Below the pieces are notes generated by a model. It saw nothing but the letters and a program-made list of their open reading frames with translations, made no database searches and was not told where the DNA came from. A program made the translations under genes and the position numbers. From the NCBI GenBank assembly GCA_964384555.1, contig CAYLLA010000077.1:1-5204 (forward strand): a stretch of DNA of 5,204 nt, read 5' to 3'. Source of the DNA: CAG-390 sp964384555 (GTDB lineage Bacteria > Bacillota > Clostridia > Oscillospirales > CAG-272). How positions within the stretch are numbered: position 1 is the stretch's first letter; every line of letters starts with the position of its first letter. This document shows positions 5,016-5,204 of this stretch, one piece after another.

Positions 5016-5204
5016 ATGAAAAAACTAGTATCAGTAGTCTTGGTGGCTCTGATGGTTCTCGGACTGAGCGTTACCGCATTTGCTGCCGACGGAAAAGTAA
5101 CCGTTGCTGCCGACAAGACCGAAGCCAAAGCAGGAGAGACCGTAGTCCTTAACGTTAAGGGTGAATGACTTGCAGATGCAAAGGCTCTTGCCCTTGTAGT
5201 AACC
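5016..5204 (+). CDS. Secreted protein, cohesin-like start, interrupted by TGA; 3' partial
   Basis: The ATG at 5016 follows AGAGG (5000-5004) after an 11-base gap. It begins a textbook Sec signal peptide: MKK, a hydrophobic core LVSVVLVALMVLGLSV, then TAFA with predicted cleavage after residue 23. The mature part, ADGKVTVAADKTEAKAGETV (24-43), resembles the first strands of cohesin or other Ig-like beta-sandwich domains on clostridial exported proteins (xVTVxADKxxAxxGETVxLxV). Codon 51 is TGA (5166-5168), but the same frame continues as LADAKALALVVT to the window edge, which still looks like that fold. So this is a nonsense mutation (GGA to TGA would suffice), a sequencing error, or a recoded stop. 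Other genes here end in TGA, arguing against general reassignment. Two very strong promoters precede it. The family call is inference from style. Confidence 0.65.

Overview
The window looks like chromosomal sequence from a low- to mid-GC Bacillota, most likely an uncultured gut-type member of the Clostridia. The reasons are near-consensus sigma-A promoters (TTGACA/TATAAT), strong AGGAGG ribosome sites, hairpin-rich intergenic repeats of a kind common in Oscillospiraceae-like genomes, and a MATE transporter with LysR-type regulators of clostridial flavour. No rRNA, tRNA, CRISPR array, insertion sequence or phage gene was seen. The taxonomic call is inference.

Layout. Positions 1-836 hold no credible gene. 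They contain a hairpin-rich element with a rho-independent terminator (1-107), then a direct repeat of 229 bp in two copies (199-427 and 466-694). The copies differ at one base and sit in a 267-bp period whose other 38 bp have diverged. A partial third unit follows (695-741), and then a perfect palindrome (774-797) that probably terminates the operon to its right.

Positions 837-3641 form a minus-strand operon. From its promoter (about 3641-3675) it reads a leader, a small highly charged protein of unknown function (3500-3201), a LysR-type regulator (3235-2270), and a MATE-family multidrug/Na+ antiporter-like exporter (2273-837). Consecutive genes overlap by 35 and 4 bases, which suggests translational coupling.

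A second LysR-type regulator (3726-4625) runs divergently on the plus strand. It is clearly a paralogue of the first. The two promoters overlap head to head: their -10 hexamers share a 14-bp palindrome, and a canonical T-N11-A dyad for a LysR-family protein covers the minus-strand -35. The simplest model is that one or both LysR proteins bind here and control the exporter operon and the plus-strand regulator in opposition. The exporter's substrate and the effector are unknown.

Positions 4626-5015 are intergenic, with two tandem near-perfect promoters and a structured leader. They lead into a secreted-protein gene at 5016, which has a clear signal peptide and a probable beta-sandwich (cohesin-like) start but is interrupted by an in-frame TGA at codon 51. 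The window ends 36 bases after that stop.

The items most worth checking are the near-identical tandem repeat with its diverged segment, the shared promoter/operator between the paralogous regulators, the small charged ORF at the head of the exporter operon, and the in-frame TGA in a gene with strong expression signals.
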